DNA of 64,000 bases, from contig NZ_CP014766.1 of assembly GCF_001611675.1 (NCBI RefSeq), positions 1,674,001-1,738,000 of the forward strand. The letters run 5' to 3'. How positions within the stretch are numbered: the stretch's first letter is position 1; every line of letters starts with the position of its first letter. This DNA is from Pontibacter akesuensis. Its GTDB lineage: Bacteria > Bacteroidota > Bacteroidia > Cytophagales > Hymenobacteraceae. Positions 8,081-16,848 of this stretch are shown here, piece by piece. The notes under the pieces were generated by a model that was given only the letters and a program-made list of their open reading frames with translations, searched no databases and was not told where the DNA came from. Made by a program: the position numbers and the translations under genes.

Positions 8081-10519
8081 ATGTTTAAGAAATATATACT
8101 TATCTGCCTGTGCTTCCTTTTTACGCAACTGGCATGGGCCCAGCACAGAAGTTCGGCCATTCAAGGGCGGGTACTGCAGGAGAGCGGGGGGCCACTCGCT
8201 GCTGCCAGCATTGTAGTAGAAAACACCAACTTCAGCACCGTAACCGATGATAACGGTTACTTTAAGATCATCCACCTGCCGGAAGGGGCTTACCAGGTGC
8301 GGGCCATGATGCTGGGCTTCAACAGCATGGCAGAAGCGGTGACATTAGGCAAAGGGGAGACAAAAACCATCCGCTTTAACTTGCCGGCCAAAGCCAACCA
8401 GGTAACCCAGATCGAGGTGTTCGGGGAGCGCGACAAGCAGCCGGAGAAACTCGATGCCATCACCCGCCTGCCACTAAAGCCGAGCGAGCAAATCCAGAGT
8501 ATTTCGGTTATCTCGGAAAGGCTGATTGAGCAGCAGGGCGCCCTGACAGTTATCGAGGGCGTGCGTAATGTGCCGGGCGTTTATACTTATGCTACGTTTG
8601 GCGGTGTGCGGGAGAGCATTTCCTCACGTGGTTTCCGCGGTATCCCTACTCTCAAAAACGGGGTGCGTGTGATGACGGATTTCCGTGGTGGCGGCTTCTC
8701 TACCGACATGCAGGGCGTGGAGAGTGTCCAGGTGCTGAAGGGCGCCAGCGCTATTACCATGGGTGCCAGTACTGATCTGGGCGGGCCGGGCGGCATTGTG
8801 AACATCGTTACCAAAACGCCTAACTTCGAGAACTCTGGTACCGTATCGCTGCGCGCCGGTAGCTGGGGCCTGATTCGACCTACGTTTGATGTGCAGCGCG
8901 TGGTGGATGCAGACGGGAAGCTTGCGGTGCGCCTGAACGGTGCCTACGAAAACGGCGGCAAGTTCCGCGACCATATGGACAACGAGTCGTTCTACATCAA
9001 CCCTTCAGTGGAGTGGCGACCAAACGCCAAAAGCACCCTGACGCTAGAGATGGATTACTTCAGGGAAGAGCAGGCAATTGACGCGGGAACGGTTAATCTC
9101 TCAGTAGGCAATGAGGAGAACCTGATCTATGACCTGCCTTCGGAAAGATTCCTTGGTTTTGAATCCGACAAGACCGATATCAAGCATGCCACCTACGCCG
9201 CCCGCTACAAGTATGACCTGACAAACAATTTATACTTGCGCGCCGCCTTCTTTAACTCCAACTACAACTCCGACGGCATTCGAACAGGCTTGTCGGCTTT
9301 GAAGAAAGATGCGGCCAAAGATATAAACGTAGACCAGGTGAACTGGTACCGGCGCTCCATCGCCCACAACAACACCCGCGAAGACAACAGCACTGTGTTG
9401 CAGTTCGACCTGGTGGGCCGCGAGTTGGAGACAGGCAACATCAAGCATACGTTTCAGGTGGGAGCCGATTACCGCTACATCGATTTGTTCCAGCCTACTT
9501 ACAACTCTATCGCAATTGACCAGATCAACGTGCTCGATCCATCCACGGTAACGAATGTACTGCCGGAGACTGTTCCTGCTTTTGAGCGCACTGGCGGCAC
9601 ACAGGCCTACGACTACCGCTTTGGGGTAACGCTGCAGGATGTGATTCAGCTGACGAACTGGGCGAGAGTGTATGGCGGCGTGCGCTACAGCACGAACAAG
9701 TCTAAAGACGAAGGCGAGGAGAGCGCCACCTCCGAGTTTTGGAACCCACTGGCGGGCGTGATGTTTACGGTAAAAGACGGCCTGAACATCTTCGGCTCCT
9801 ACACCAACAGCACCAACCCGCGCTCTGCCGCCGTGGTGGACGTAAACGGCAACCCGCTGGGAGCTGAGCGCATCAATCAGTTTGAGGCCGGCATTAAGTC
9901 AGAGTGGCTGAACGATCGCCTGCGCTTCAACCTTACCTTCTACCAGATCAACAACAAGGACATGAACCTGAAAGCCTTTATGGTGGATGAGAACGGTACC
10001 GTGCTGGAGACAGGTTACTACATAAAGGGCGGTAACGACGAGCGCAAAGGCATTGAGGTGGAGCTGACAGGCCGCGTGCTGGAGAACCTGGAGGTAGTGG
10101 CGGGCTATGCCTACATCGACGCACAGTATAAAGAGCATACTACTTTTGTACCGGGCTCTGCGCCTAACAACACACCGAAGCACACCTTTAACGCCTACGC
10201 CAACTACACTGTGCAGAGCGGCATTCTGGAGCGGTTAAACTTCGGAGCAGGCGCTTACTACCTGGGCGAGCGCCCTTACAACGACTGGACGGTGGCAGGC
10301 GTGGAATACCATGCCATAGAGCCTAACACCGCCCCGTGGTACAACAAGGCCTATACAATCGTGAATGCGCAGATCGGCTACGAATTTGAGAAGCACTGGG
10401 GCGTGCGGGCCCTGTTCAACAACGTGCTGAACGAGGTGGGATACGATGCCTACCGCTCCAACTACATCGACCGGATCCAGCCGAGAAATTTTTCAGGGGT
10501 AGTTACTTACAGATTTTAA
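8081..10519 (+). CDS. TonB-dependent siderophore receptor
   Basis: This 812-residue outer membrane receptor has a signal peptide ending at AQ (about 21). A carboxypeptidase-regulatory-like domain (AIQGRVLQ... to about 100) follows. The plug then begins near LKPSEQIQSISVISERLIEQ and contains SSRGFRG and GGPGGIVNIVTK. The 22-strand barrel ends in an aromatic-terminated strand, FSGVVTYRF. The plug and the C-terminal YRSNYIDRIQPRNF pattern match the siderophore-receptor subfamily (TIGR01783-like). It should import a ferric chelate using TonB energy. A Fur-like dyad upstream and a PepSY membrane protein downstream support iron uptake. Confidence 0.95.
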   Translation: MFKKYILICLCFLFTQLAWAQHRSSAIQGRVLQESGGPLAAASIVVENTNFSTVTDDNGYFKIIHLPEGAYQVRAMMLGFNSMAEAVTLGKGETKTIRFNLPAKANQVTQIEVFGERDKQPEKLDAITRLPLKPSEQIQSISVISERLIEQQGALTVIEGVRNVPGVYTYATFGGVRESISSRGFRGIPTLKNGVRVMTDFRGGGFSTDMQGVESVQVLKGASAITMGASTDLGGPGGIVNIVTKTPNFENSGTVSLRAGSWGLIRPTFDVQRVVDADGKLAVRLNGAYENGGKFRDHMDNESFYINPSVEWRPNAKSTLTLEMDYFREEQAIDAGTVNLSVGNEENLIYDLPSERFLGFESDKTDIKHATYAARYKYDLTNNLYLRAAFFNSNYNSDGIRTGLSALKKDAAKDINVDQVNWYRRSIAHNNTREDNSTVLQFDLVGRELETGNIKHTFQVGADYRYIDLFQPTYNSIAIDQINVLDPSTVTNVLPETVPAFERTGGTQAYDYRFGVTLQDVIQLTNWARVYGGVRYSTNKSKDEGEESATSEFWNPLAGVMFTVKDGLNIFGSYTNSTNPRSAAVVDVNGNPLGAERINQFEAGIKSEWLNDRLRFNLTFYQINNKDMNLKAFMVDENGTVLETGYYIKGGNDERKGIEVELTGRVLENLEVVAGYAYIDAQYKEHTTFVPGSAPNNTPKHTFNAYANYTVQSGILERLNFGAGAYYLGERPYNDWTVAGVEYHAIEPNTAPWYNKAYTIVNAQIGYEFEKHWGVRALFNNVLNEVGYDAYRSNYIDRIQPRNFSGVVTYRF

Positions 10520-10543
10520 GCAGACCTGCTAAAACAATAAAAA

Positions 10544-10572
10544 AAGGTGCCGACATTTGCTGTCGGCACCTT
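10544..10572. terminator. Hairpin between the TonB receptor and PepSY gene
   Basis: A perfect 12-bp stem, AAGGTGCCGACA/TGTCGGCACCTT, has a 5-nt loop. The plus side lacks a T-tract, so it may only attenuate or stabilise the receptor mRNA within one operon. It would act as a full terminator only on the minus strand. Confidence 0.6.
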
Positions 10573-10611
10573 CCGTTCTTCAAAACCTTATCCATTTCTA
10601 AACTTTTAAAG

Positions 10612-11850
10612 ATGAAAAAGAGCTATAGCCTGCGAAAGCTTTTCAACGATGTGCACCTCTGGCTGGGCATTGCCAGCGGCTTGGTTTTATTTGTCGTTTG
10701 CCTGAGCGGCACCATTTATACTTTCCGCACAGAGGTGGAGGAGATGCTGGAGCCCAACAAGTATAAAGTGGAGGCCGGAGCCAACGCGCAGGTTCTTTCG
10801 CCGGATGCGCTTGTCGCCAAACTGGAGCAGGAGTTGAAAGGGCAGGTCGTGTCGCTGGAGATTCCGCAAGATAAAGCGCTTGCCTACCGTGTTGGTGTGG
10901 CACAGAAGCCTGAAGCCGGTGAACACGGTAAGAAAGAAGGCGCTGCCGCACCAGGCAAAAAAGCTGAAGCCAAAGGAGGGCATGGCGGTGGCAGACCAAC
11001 TACCTACCTGGTAAACCCTTACACCGGCGCCGTGCTGGGCACACCTGAGGGCCCGGCCACAGAGTTTTTCTCGACAGTAATGCAGTTGCACCGCTGGCTG
11101 CTGATAGACGGTGGCGTAGGCAAAATGATCGTGGGTGTTTCAACTATTATCTTCACGTTTCTGGTGCTGACAGGCCTTGTGCTGTGGTGGCCCAAGAAGA
11201 TCAAGAACTGGAAGCAGGGCCTTAAGGTTAAAACGGATGCCAATTGGAAGCGCATCAACCACGACCTGCACAACACCTTTGGTTTCTACGCCTTCCTGCT
11301 GCTGCTGATCATGTCGTTAACCGGCCTTTGCTGGTCGTTTGATTGGTACCGCGAAGGCCTGAGCAAGGTGATGGGCGCTGAAGTGTTCAAAGGCCGCCGT
11401 GAGAAGCCCATGTCTACCGTGGCCACTGCTGATGCAAAAGACCTGACTTTGGTTGATTACCTGGCGAAAGCCGCTCCCCTGCTGCCAGCTGATGGAGATA
11501 CCAAAATATCTATTCCGGCAGATGACACGACGGCAGTGGTTGTCTCTAAAAGCCAGGCAGGCTTCTTCGCCCTCGCCGCTTCTGACAAAGTACAGCTGGA
11601 CCAGCACAATGGTGAAACCCTGAAAGTAGAGCTGTTTGCCGACAAGCCTCTGAATGAGCAAATCGTGTCGCTCATCAAGCCGCTGCACCTGGGCGATGTG
11701 TATGGTACTTTCTCTAAGATTCTATACTTCTTCGCCTGTCTTATCGCCACCAGCTTGCCCGTTACCGGCACGCTGATCTGGATCAACAAGCTCCGCAAGA
11801 AAAAACCAGCGAAGAAAGCCGCCCGTACCGCTGCTCCGGTAGCAGGTTAA
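10612..11850 (+). CDS. PepSY-associated transmembrane protein (iron uptake partner)
   Basis: This 412-residue inner membrane protein of the PepSY_TM family starts 92 bp after the receptor. Helix 1 follows the RKLFNDVHLWLGIASGL motif, with the conserved His in VHLWLG. Further helices lie near MIVGVSTIIFTFLVLTGLVL, GFYAFLLLLIMSLTGLCW and YFFACLIATSLPVTGTL. The periplasmic PepSY region carries a Lys/Gly/His-rich insertion at about 99-128 (GKKEG, KGGHGGG), which could bind metal. Family members paired with siderophore receptors are thought to reduce ferric siderophores in the periplasm. That role is inferred here from neighbourhood. Confidence 0.9.
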   Translation: MKKSYSLRKLFNDVHLWLGIASGLVLFVVCLSGTIYTFRTEVEEMLEPNKYKVEAGANAQVLSPDALVAKLEQELKGQVVSLEIPQDKALAYRVGVAQKPEAGEHGKKEGAAAPGKKAEAKGGHGGGRPTTYLVNPYTGAVLGTPEGPATEFFSTVMQLHRWLLIDGGVGKMIVGVSTIIFTFLVLTGLVLWWPKKIKNWKQGLKVKTDANWKRINHDLHNTFGFYAFLLLLIMSLTGLCWSFDWYREGLSKVMGAEVFKGRREKPMSTVATADAKDLTLVDYLAKAAPLLPADGDTKISIPADDTTAVVVSKSQAGFFALAASDKVQLDQHNGETLKVELFADKPLNEQIVSLIKPLHLGDVYGTFSKILYFFACLIATSLPVTGTLIWINKLRKKKPAKKAARTAAPVAG

Positions 11851-11877
11851 AGCAAGTACAGCAGCAGCTATTATGCA

Positions 11878-11919
11878 AGCAGCCATGGTTTATACTTTAA
11901 GCCATGGCTGCTGTTTTTT
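11878..11919 (+). terminator. Intrinsic terminator of the iron operon
   Basis: The stem AGCAGCCATGG/CCATGGCTGCT is perfect and is followed by GT6. The 13-nt loop contains one copy of TATACTT. Confidence 0.9.
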
Positions 11920-11955
11920 AAGTTTATATTTAGGGAGGTGACTGATTAGTGTAAA

Positions 11956-12030
11956 CCCACCCCTGCCCCTCTGGGGAGGGGAGTTATCAGCAGTAGTGAA
12001 ACATCCCCCTATCCCCTTCAAAGGGGGACT
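11956..12030. repeat. Two GC-rich REP-like hairpins in tandem
   Basis: CCCTCTGGGGAGGGG (around 11963-11980) and CCCCTTCAAAGGGGG (around 12013-12027) are members of families found in other gaps here (3309, 19271, 29489, 29658, 43043, 62414, 62866). Each can form a short G/C-only hairpin. They lie between genes only. Confidence 0.75.
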
Positions 12031-12063
12031 TAGCCTTTGTTGCATCACAATAGCTTCAGCTAA

Positions 12064-12367
12064 TTGAACTGATTCCAGTCCTTGGGTTGAGCGCCTTGTG
12101 CATGTTGCGGTGCCCGTAAGGGCAGCCCGCAGCGGAGCGAATAGAGGGCCCCTACCCCCGGAGCAGCTTCAGGCACACAGCGCGATGCCCGAGGACGGGG
12201 CCTCGCGGCCGTGAGCGCTCCAAAGTGCAAGGTGAAACGTTAGGTATTTGGGAACTGGAGGATGAACGGCAGCTAGTAAGGATAGCTTGGTTGAAGTTGC
12301 GGTAAACAATGGCTATGCAAGTATGGCAGAGGCAGCCGACGGCACAAGCGGACGCTTGCACCAGGTA
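12064..12367. repeat. Dispersed 300-bp repeat, copy 1
   Basis: This region is clearly related to 43141-43427 (same orientation) and 18841-19069 (reverse). Shared landmarks are CCAGTCCTTGGGTTGAGCGC, the hairpin GCCC-GTAA-GGGC with a GNRA-type loop, CGCGATGCCCGAGGACG, GCGGCCGTGAGCGCT, ATTTGGGAACTGGAGGATGA, and a terminal hairpin CAAGCGGACGCTTG. This copy alone has a short insertion after CGGAGCGA. A minus-strand frame of about 100 codons covers it. No transposase or target duplication is evident. Confidence 0.85.
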
Positions 12368-12609
12368 CATGCTGGAGGGCGAACAGCAGCTCGAAAGAAT
12401 AGCAAAGAGTATATATAAGCAAGCAGCTTTTACAAGCTCCCTAACCCTCTCCCCAGGGAGCAAGCGAATTATTTACTTTTGTAGACAGTTCCCTAGAACT
12501 GGGCCGATTATACCTGATAAACTACACCACTCACCAGACATAAACCCGCTTTACCTTATATATTTACAAAGCAAAATACGTATATTACAGCTACACGCGT
12601 TAGGAAACT
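12368..12609. other. Gap between repeat copy 1 and the TlpA-like gene
   Basis: No gene is seen. TACTTTTG at 12474-12481 matches the -7 consensus and could start a leader of about 120 nt for the thioredoxin gene, but no clear -33 TTG lies at the right distance. Confidence 0.4.
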
Positions 12610-13107
12610 ATGATCGCACAGAAAATGAAAGTATGGATGGCTGCGTTGGGCCTTTTGTTGCTCACCACAGCCACTGCCGCTGCACAGGAAGTGGAGGTTA
12701 TCAAGTTTAAAGACCTGCTGGAACTCCGCAAGCAGCCCAGCGACACCCTGTATGTAGTGAACTTCTGGGCCACCTGGTGCAAACCCTGCATTAAGGAGTT
12801 GCCATACTTCGAGGCTGCTAACCAGAAGTATAAAGACCAGCCTGTGAAGGTGGTGTTGGTTAGCCTGGATGCCGTGGAGGACCTGGACAAGCGCGTGAAC
12901 ACCTTTGTGCAGCGCCGCGGGCTTAAATCGGAAGTGCTGCTGCTGGATGAGGTGGACGGAAACACCTGGATAGACAAGTTGGAGCCGAAATGGTCGGGAG
13001 CCATACCGGCTACCATGGTGTTCAACAACAAGCAGGGCACTTACGAATTCCGCGAAGCTGAAATGACGCAGGAGGAGCTGAATGCGCTGATCGAAAAGTA
13101 TAGATAA
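12610..13107 (+). CDS. TlpA-like thioredoxin family protein, exported
   Basis: This 165-residue protein has a signal peptide (MKVWMAALGLLLLTTATAAAQ, from the second Met at 12625) and one thioredoxin fold. The active site NFWATWCKPC places its cysteines at 57 and 60. The cis-Pro region is IPATMVFNNK. It should act as a periplasmic disulfide reductase of the TlpA/ResA type. The next gene, 24 bp downstream, also encodes an exported thioredoxin-fold protein, so the two probably form a redox operon. The first ATG at 12610 adds five residues, and either start is possible. Confidence 0.9.
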   Translation: MIAQKMKVWMAALGLLLLTTATAAAQEVEVIKFKDLLELRKQPSDTLYVVNFWATWCKPCIKELPYFEAANQKYKDQPVKVVLVSLDAVEDLDKRVNTFVQRRGLKSEVLLLDEVDGNTWIDKLEPKWSGAIPATMVFNNKQGTYEFREAEMTQEELNALIEKYR

Positions 13108-13131
13108 ACAAAACCTCTAACTATAACCTGT

Positions 13132-13764
13132 ATGAAAAAAGCAAAATTGCCTTTCGTGTACATGGCTTGCCTTATGTTGGTGAGCCTGCTGCTGGCTGCT
13201 GTACCTGCCTCCGATAACGGCTACAAAGTAGGCGACACGGCCCGCGACTTTAAACTGAAGAACGTGGACGGAAAGATGCTGTCGATGGCTGACTACAAGG
13301 ATGCCAAAGGCTTTATCGTAACGTTTACTTGCAACTCCTGCCCGTACGCCATCGCCTACGAAGACCGCCTGATTGCCCTGCACAAGAAGTATGCGCCGAA
13401 AGGCTACCCGGTTATCGCCATTAACCCGAACGATGCGAAGGTATCGCCGAAGGACTCTTATGAGAAGATGCAGGTACGCGCCAAGGAGAAGAATTTCCCG
13501 TTCCCATACGTGTATGACGCTACTCAGGAGATTACCAGAGCCTACGGTGCTACCCGCACGCCGCACCTGTACGTGGTGCAGAAGCAGCCAGACGGCAGCA
13601 TGAAAGTAGCCTACATCGGCACCATCGACGACAATTACAAAGATGCCGCGAAGGTGGAGAAAAAGTATGCCGAAGAAGCCCTGAACGAACTTGTTTCCGG
13701 TAAAGCCGTGAGCCAGCCCAACACCAAGGCCGTCGGCTGCACCATCAAGTGGAAAGCCGCTTAA
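13132..13764 (+). CDS. Exported redoxin/thioredoxin family protein (CNSC type)
   Basis: This 210-residue protein has an N-terminal signal segment (about 1-26) and an AhpC/TSA-like fold: VGDTARDFKLKNVDGK, then VTFTCNSCPYA with cysteines at 67 and 70, then INPNDA and the cis-Pro region TRTPHLYV. The CNSCP motif marks a Bacteroidota group of thioredoxin family proteins rather than classical peroxiredoxins. It probably reduces disulfides or peroxides in the periplasm. It lies 24 bp after the TlpA-like gene, and a strong terminator follows. Confidence 0.9.
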   Translation: MKKAKLPFVYMACLMLVSLLLAAVPASDNGYKVGDTARDFKLKNVDGKMLSMADYKDAKGFIVTFTCNSCPYAIAYEDRLIALHKKYAPKGYPVIAINPNDAKVSPKDSYEKMQVRAKEKNFPFPYVYDATQEITRAYGATRTPHLYVVQKQPDGSMKVAYIGTIDDNYKDAAKVEKKYAEEALNELVSGKAVSQPNTKAVGCTIKWKAA

Positions 13765-13807
13765 TAAGTAGCCGGAGCTACATTAGCTAACTTATTTTCT
13801 TTTTCAT

Positions 13808-13846
13808 CAACAGCAAGGGCAGCCGTAGAGGCTGCCCTTGCTGTTG
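13808..13846 (+). terminator. Terminator with perfect 17-bp stem
   Basis: CAACAGCAAGGGCAGCC pairs exactly with GGCTGCCCTTGCTGTTG around a GTAGA loop. There is no long T-run, but it is the only hairpin after the redox pair. Confidence 0.8.
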
Positions 13847-14025
13847 GTTGGCTTACCTGCTTTAGGTTTGAACCAGGAGCAGTAAAAAGCGGATACTACG
13901 TACTGAGAATTACTATATTGTAGAGTAAAAACTACTTGAAACACCCTCAACCCAACTCTACAAGTTACGCACATAGTGCTGATAAGCGTATGTTTACGTT
14001 TAGCTGGTAGTTGTACTACATCTGA

Positions 14026-14655
14026 ATGAATAAAATTATCTCTATATTGATTATAATGTTGTTGGTTAGCCTCAAGTCCTTTGCCTGTGACTGTGAATTA
14101 CCATCATCTGATATAGAAGAGCACTGGAAACGTGCTGACCAAATTTTCATTGGGGAGGTTATAGAGTCCACGTCTGATAAATTATATACCGCAAGTGGAT
14201 TGAATTTCACCTATCAAACGATTAGGGTAGCTGAATCTTTAAAAGGTCATTTTCATCCTAAATTCAGACTGCGAACATTCGAGATACCCAGCCCTGGGTC
14301 GTGCGAACTTTATTTTGAAGTGGGTAAAAAGTACCTCATCTATGCAAATGAGTCATATCCTATTTTAAGTGCGCACTTGTGCAGTAGAACATCCTCACTT
14401 GAAGAAGTAGAGGAAAGTGAAATAGAAGCGCTTAGAAGACTTACCAAGTACTATGGAGAGGAAAAACGTCCTACTGTAGTCATTGAAAAAACAGAAGCAG
14501 AACAAGAGTTGGAAATTGCAAGGGCAAGAATAGAAGAATTGAACAACACTAAGAAGTGGTTGTTCGGAACATCATTAGCTTTAGTGTTGCTGTTGCTTCT
14601 TTCTGTCTTCACAGGTCTAAGAAGAAAAAAAGACGAAGTACAACACGGTACATGA
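14026..14655 (+). CDS. Exported NTR/TIMP-like domain protein with C-terminal membrane helix
   Basis: This 209-residue protein has a signal peptide ending SFA, followed at once by Cys21-x-Cys23. An N-terminal CxC after cleavage is the hallmark of netrin/TIMP-like domains. It continues ADQIFIGEVIES and has later cysteines at 93 and 119. From about 140 an EK-rich coiled coil (TEAEQELEIARARIEEL) leads to one helix (about 178-197) and a basic tail. Bacterial TIMP-like proteins are uncharacterised; eukaryotic ones bind metalloproteases. The gene is distinctly more AT-rich than its neighbours, like the next one, which suggests recent acquisition. The domain call is from motif memory only. Confidence 0.65.
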   Translation: MNKIISILIIMLLVSLKSFACDCELPSSDIEEHWKRADQIFIGEVIESTSDKLYTASGLNFTYQTIRVAESLKGHFHPKFRLRTFEIPSPGSCELYFEVGKKYLIYANESYPILSAHLCSRTSSLEEVEESEIEALRRLTKYYGEEKRPTVVIEKTEAEQELEIARARIEELNNTKKWLFGTSLALVLLLLLSVFTGLRRKKDEVQHGT

Positions 14656-14726
14656 ATTAAGCTGCGGCTATGCCTTGCTCGTTTTATGTACTAAGCGTTG
14701 TACGTCATGCTGAAAATATTAAGTTT

Positions 14727-15212
14727 ATGGTAGATGAGGCAAGGAAAGATGGATTACACCTATTATCTGTAATACTCATAATAGTCAGTGCAGCCTTCCT
14801 AATCAGAGAACTATATCATTGGACAACACTCCCCAGCTGGAATGATGAAGCATATGGTTTAATATCTCTAATAAAATATAAAGAAAATACATACAAGCAG
14901 ATTTTTGTGTGGCTTGTAGTGATAGCTACAGGATTAAGTAATTGGTCTAAAAAAGGCGTAAACTGGTTTTTGTATCAATCACTAATTGTTTTTATCTGTA
15001 CAATTCCACTGACTTATCAGCACTTATATAGCAGCAATATTTTAGGATTACCGACAATTTTTGTCATAATTTTAATTGTATTTACAATATTACAGTTAAG
15101 TCTGAACAAACTTCAAACGAAGTATAATGTAAGGCTTAAAAAGGCACATAGGGTTTGGGCAATTGTTTCAGGAATATTTTGTTCCACAATCTATTTTGTT
15201 CTAAAGTTTTGA
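14727..15212 (+). CDS. AT-rich hypothetical membrane protein
   Basis: About 161 residues with four predicted helices (roughly GLHLLSVILIIVSAAFLI, IFVWLVVIATGL, FLYQSLIVFICTIPL and IFVIILIVFTILQLSL, then a final one). I recognise no family. The frame is open to an ATG at 14670. The ATG at 14727 is chosen because the stretch before it reads like intergenic sequence. The base composition is much lower in GC than the flanking redox and NlpC genes, so it probably arrived together with the NTR-like gene upstream. Confidence 0.55.
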   Translation: MVDEARKDGLHLLSVILIIVSAAFLIRELYHWTTLPSWNDEAYGLISLIKYKENTYKQIFVWLVVIATGLSNWSKKGVNWFLYQSLIVFICTIPLTYQHLYSSNILGLPTIFVIILIVFTILQLSLNKLQTKYNVRLKKAHRVWAIVSGIFCSTIYFVLKF

Positions 15213-15331
15213 AATAGAAAATAAAAGCACGAACGCACAACAACACCTTTACTGTGGCTACGCCACCGCAAAGCCCAGTACGTTCTCCCAGACTTAAGCA
15301 CAATAACCAAACCTTCCCCTATACACCCCCC

Positions 15332-15709
15332 CTACGCCTGCCGCTTTGTATCTCCGGGCAGTGGCATACCGCTGGGATCTATGGTATCGGTGGCGCGTTT
15401 AACCGGATTCTGAGACTTTCGGTGCTTCATGCCAGCAATGCGCGCCTCCACCTCATACTTGTTGTTGTAGTAGCCCACCCGCATCGACTCGCGCAGGTAA
15501 AGCCACAGGAACCGGAAAAACCCATGCTCCCGAAACTGCTCGATATGGCACAGCTCATGCGCCAGCCAGCCCTCGTCCTTCAGGAAATCCTGCTGGCTCA
15601 CCCCGCTTAAATGAATGGTTTTGCCCAACACCATGGCCACATTTTTACTTTTCAGCACCATGCGGGCAATTCTCGCAAAAGGAGATCGTTCTACAACTTT
15701 GAAATTCAT
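15332..15709 (-). CDS. DUF4157-like putative zinc metalloprotease-fold protein
   Basis: A 125-residue cytoplasmic-looking protein. The HExxH motif is AHELCHIEQFREHG (His51, Glu52, His55), followed by a Tyr/Glu-rich helix YYNNKYEVEARIAG. This arrangement, HELxHxxQ plus a downstream E-A, resembles the DUF4157/eCIS-core or SprT-like small metalloprotease fold. No signal peptide is visible. The gene stands alone between the AT-rich pair and the NlpC gene. Proteolytic activity is unproven and the substrate unknown. Confidence 0.7.
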   Translation of the reverse strand: MNFKVVERSPFARIARMVLKSKNVAMVLGKTIHLSGVSQQDFLKDEGWLAHELCHIEQFREHGFFRFLWLYLRESMRVGYYNNKYEVEARIAGMKHRKSQNPVKRATDTIDPSGMPLPGDTKRQA

Positions 15710-15833
15710 AATTCAACTAAAATTGTATTGTTTCGCCGCCTGAAAGCAGCTGTTTATACTTGTGATTTGGGCTAAAGCATGCAAAGCATTGGCAGAAGCA
15801 CCACATTATCAAGCGGGTAGCACAACCTTTTTG

Positions 15834-15864
15834 TTGGCACTTTAACTTATATCACTTACTTTTG
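15834..15864 (+). promoter_or_regulatory. Promoter for the NlpC/P60 gene
   Basis: TTG at 15834-15836 and TACTTTTG at 15857-15864 are 20 nt apart and fit the Bacteroidota consensus. The predicted start near 15871 lies just downstream of an in-frame ATG at 15869, which supports the later ATG at 15998 as the true start. Confidence 0.6.
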
Positions 15865-15997
15865 CCCGATGTTCTGGTGCGGGTGCACCGCGGAACACGG
15901 CAGGTTGGCGCCTCTTAAAACTTCTATGGGCCTTCCTGTCCGCCACAAAGGTGAAACTGTTTACCCCGCTCCGGCGGACCGAAACAAGCCAAACCCT

Positions 15998-16621
15998 ATG
16001 AAGAAGTCTATCATACTTAGTGCATTTGCCCTGCTGTCGCTGGCCCTGTCTTACTTCTACGAGATAACGCCGGCACAGTCTGCCACCCCAACTGAAACTG
16101 CTCCGCTACCGGTTATAACTCCCTACGCCATAAACTCTGCCGAGGACATGGTGCGCGTGCTGGAGCTGAACGAGCCCCTGGTAGACGAAGAGGAGCACGA
16201 GCAGTTTGAAGAGTATTACGTGAAAAAACTTGGCCTCAAGTTCAAGAACCCCTCTTACCGCGATCTGGTAGAAACAGCATCCAAATGGGTAGGCACCCCA
16301 TATCGCTTCGGCAGCAGCTCCCGAAAAGGCACCGACTGCTCCGGCTTCGTTACCAGCGTTTACCGCGATGTGTATGGCATAGAGCTTAGCCGCAGCTCCC
16401 GCTCCATGTATGCCGATGTTTCGCGCATTAAGAAAGACAGCGTGCGCACCGGCGATCTGGTGTTCTTCCGCCGCAGCGCCAAAGGCCCGATCTTTCACGT
16501 GGGCATCTACCTCAAAAACAACAAATTCATTCATTCGGCCACAAACGGAGGCGTGATGGTTAGCTCACTTTCGGAGCCCTACTACCGCAACTATTACTAC
16601 GCCGCCGGCCGCGTAAACTAA
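15998..16621 (+). CDS. C40 family (NlpC/P60) cell wall peptidase
   Basis: This 207-residue exported protein has a signal segment MKKSIILSAFALLSLALSYF, a linker to about 85 and a complete NlpC/P60 domain. The catalytic Cys114 is in GTDCSGF. His167 is in IFHVGIYL and His179 in FIHSA, completing the triad. It should hydrolyse gamma-D-Glu-diaminopimelate or related bonds in peptidoglycan stem peptides. The start at 15998 is preferred over the ATG at 15869 because it begins the signal peptide and lies downstream of the predicted promoter. A terminator follows directly. Confidence 0.93.
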   Translation: MKKSIILSAFALLSLALSYFYEITPAQSATPTETAPLPVITPYAINSAEDMVRVLELNEPLVDEEEHEQFEEYYVKKLGLKFKNPSYRDLVETASKWVGTPYRFGSSSRKGTDCSGFVTSVYRDVYGIELSRSSRSMYADVSRIKKDSVRTGDLVFFRRSAKGPIFHVGIYLKNNKFIHSATNGGVMVSSLSEPYYRNYYYAAGRVN

Positions 16622-16683
16622 CGCCCGGGCTTTGCCTTGCTTTCTGTAAAGGGGGCACCAGCAAACCAACTAATAGAAAGAGA

Positions 16684-16714
16684 AGCCCTGCAGCAGCAAG
16701 CCGCAGGGCTTTTT
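16684..16714 (+). terminator. Intrinsic terminator after NlpC/P60
   Basis: The stem AGCCCTGC/GCAGGGCT has an 11-nt loop and is followed by a T-run. Confidence 0.85.
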
Positions 16715-16848
16715 GTTTGGCGGCGGCATAACAATTTTAAAGCGCGCAAGTATAGGAAGGTTACACTTTGTTTGTAAATATTGCACTACAATTGACTGTG
16801 CCGTTGGCAGCAGCGGCAAAAACAACTACGCAAAAGCTTATAAAACAC

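Noticed and set aside
12152-12463. Small ORFs in the three copies of the 300-bp repeat treated as genes
   Set aside because: The frames are alike only because the DNA is a repeat. They lack a family and their ends differ between copies. They are kept as a finding, not as CDS.
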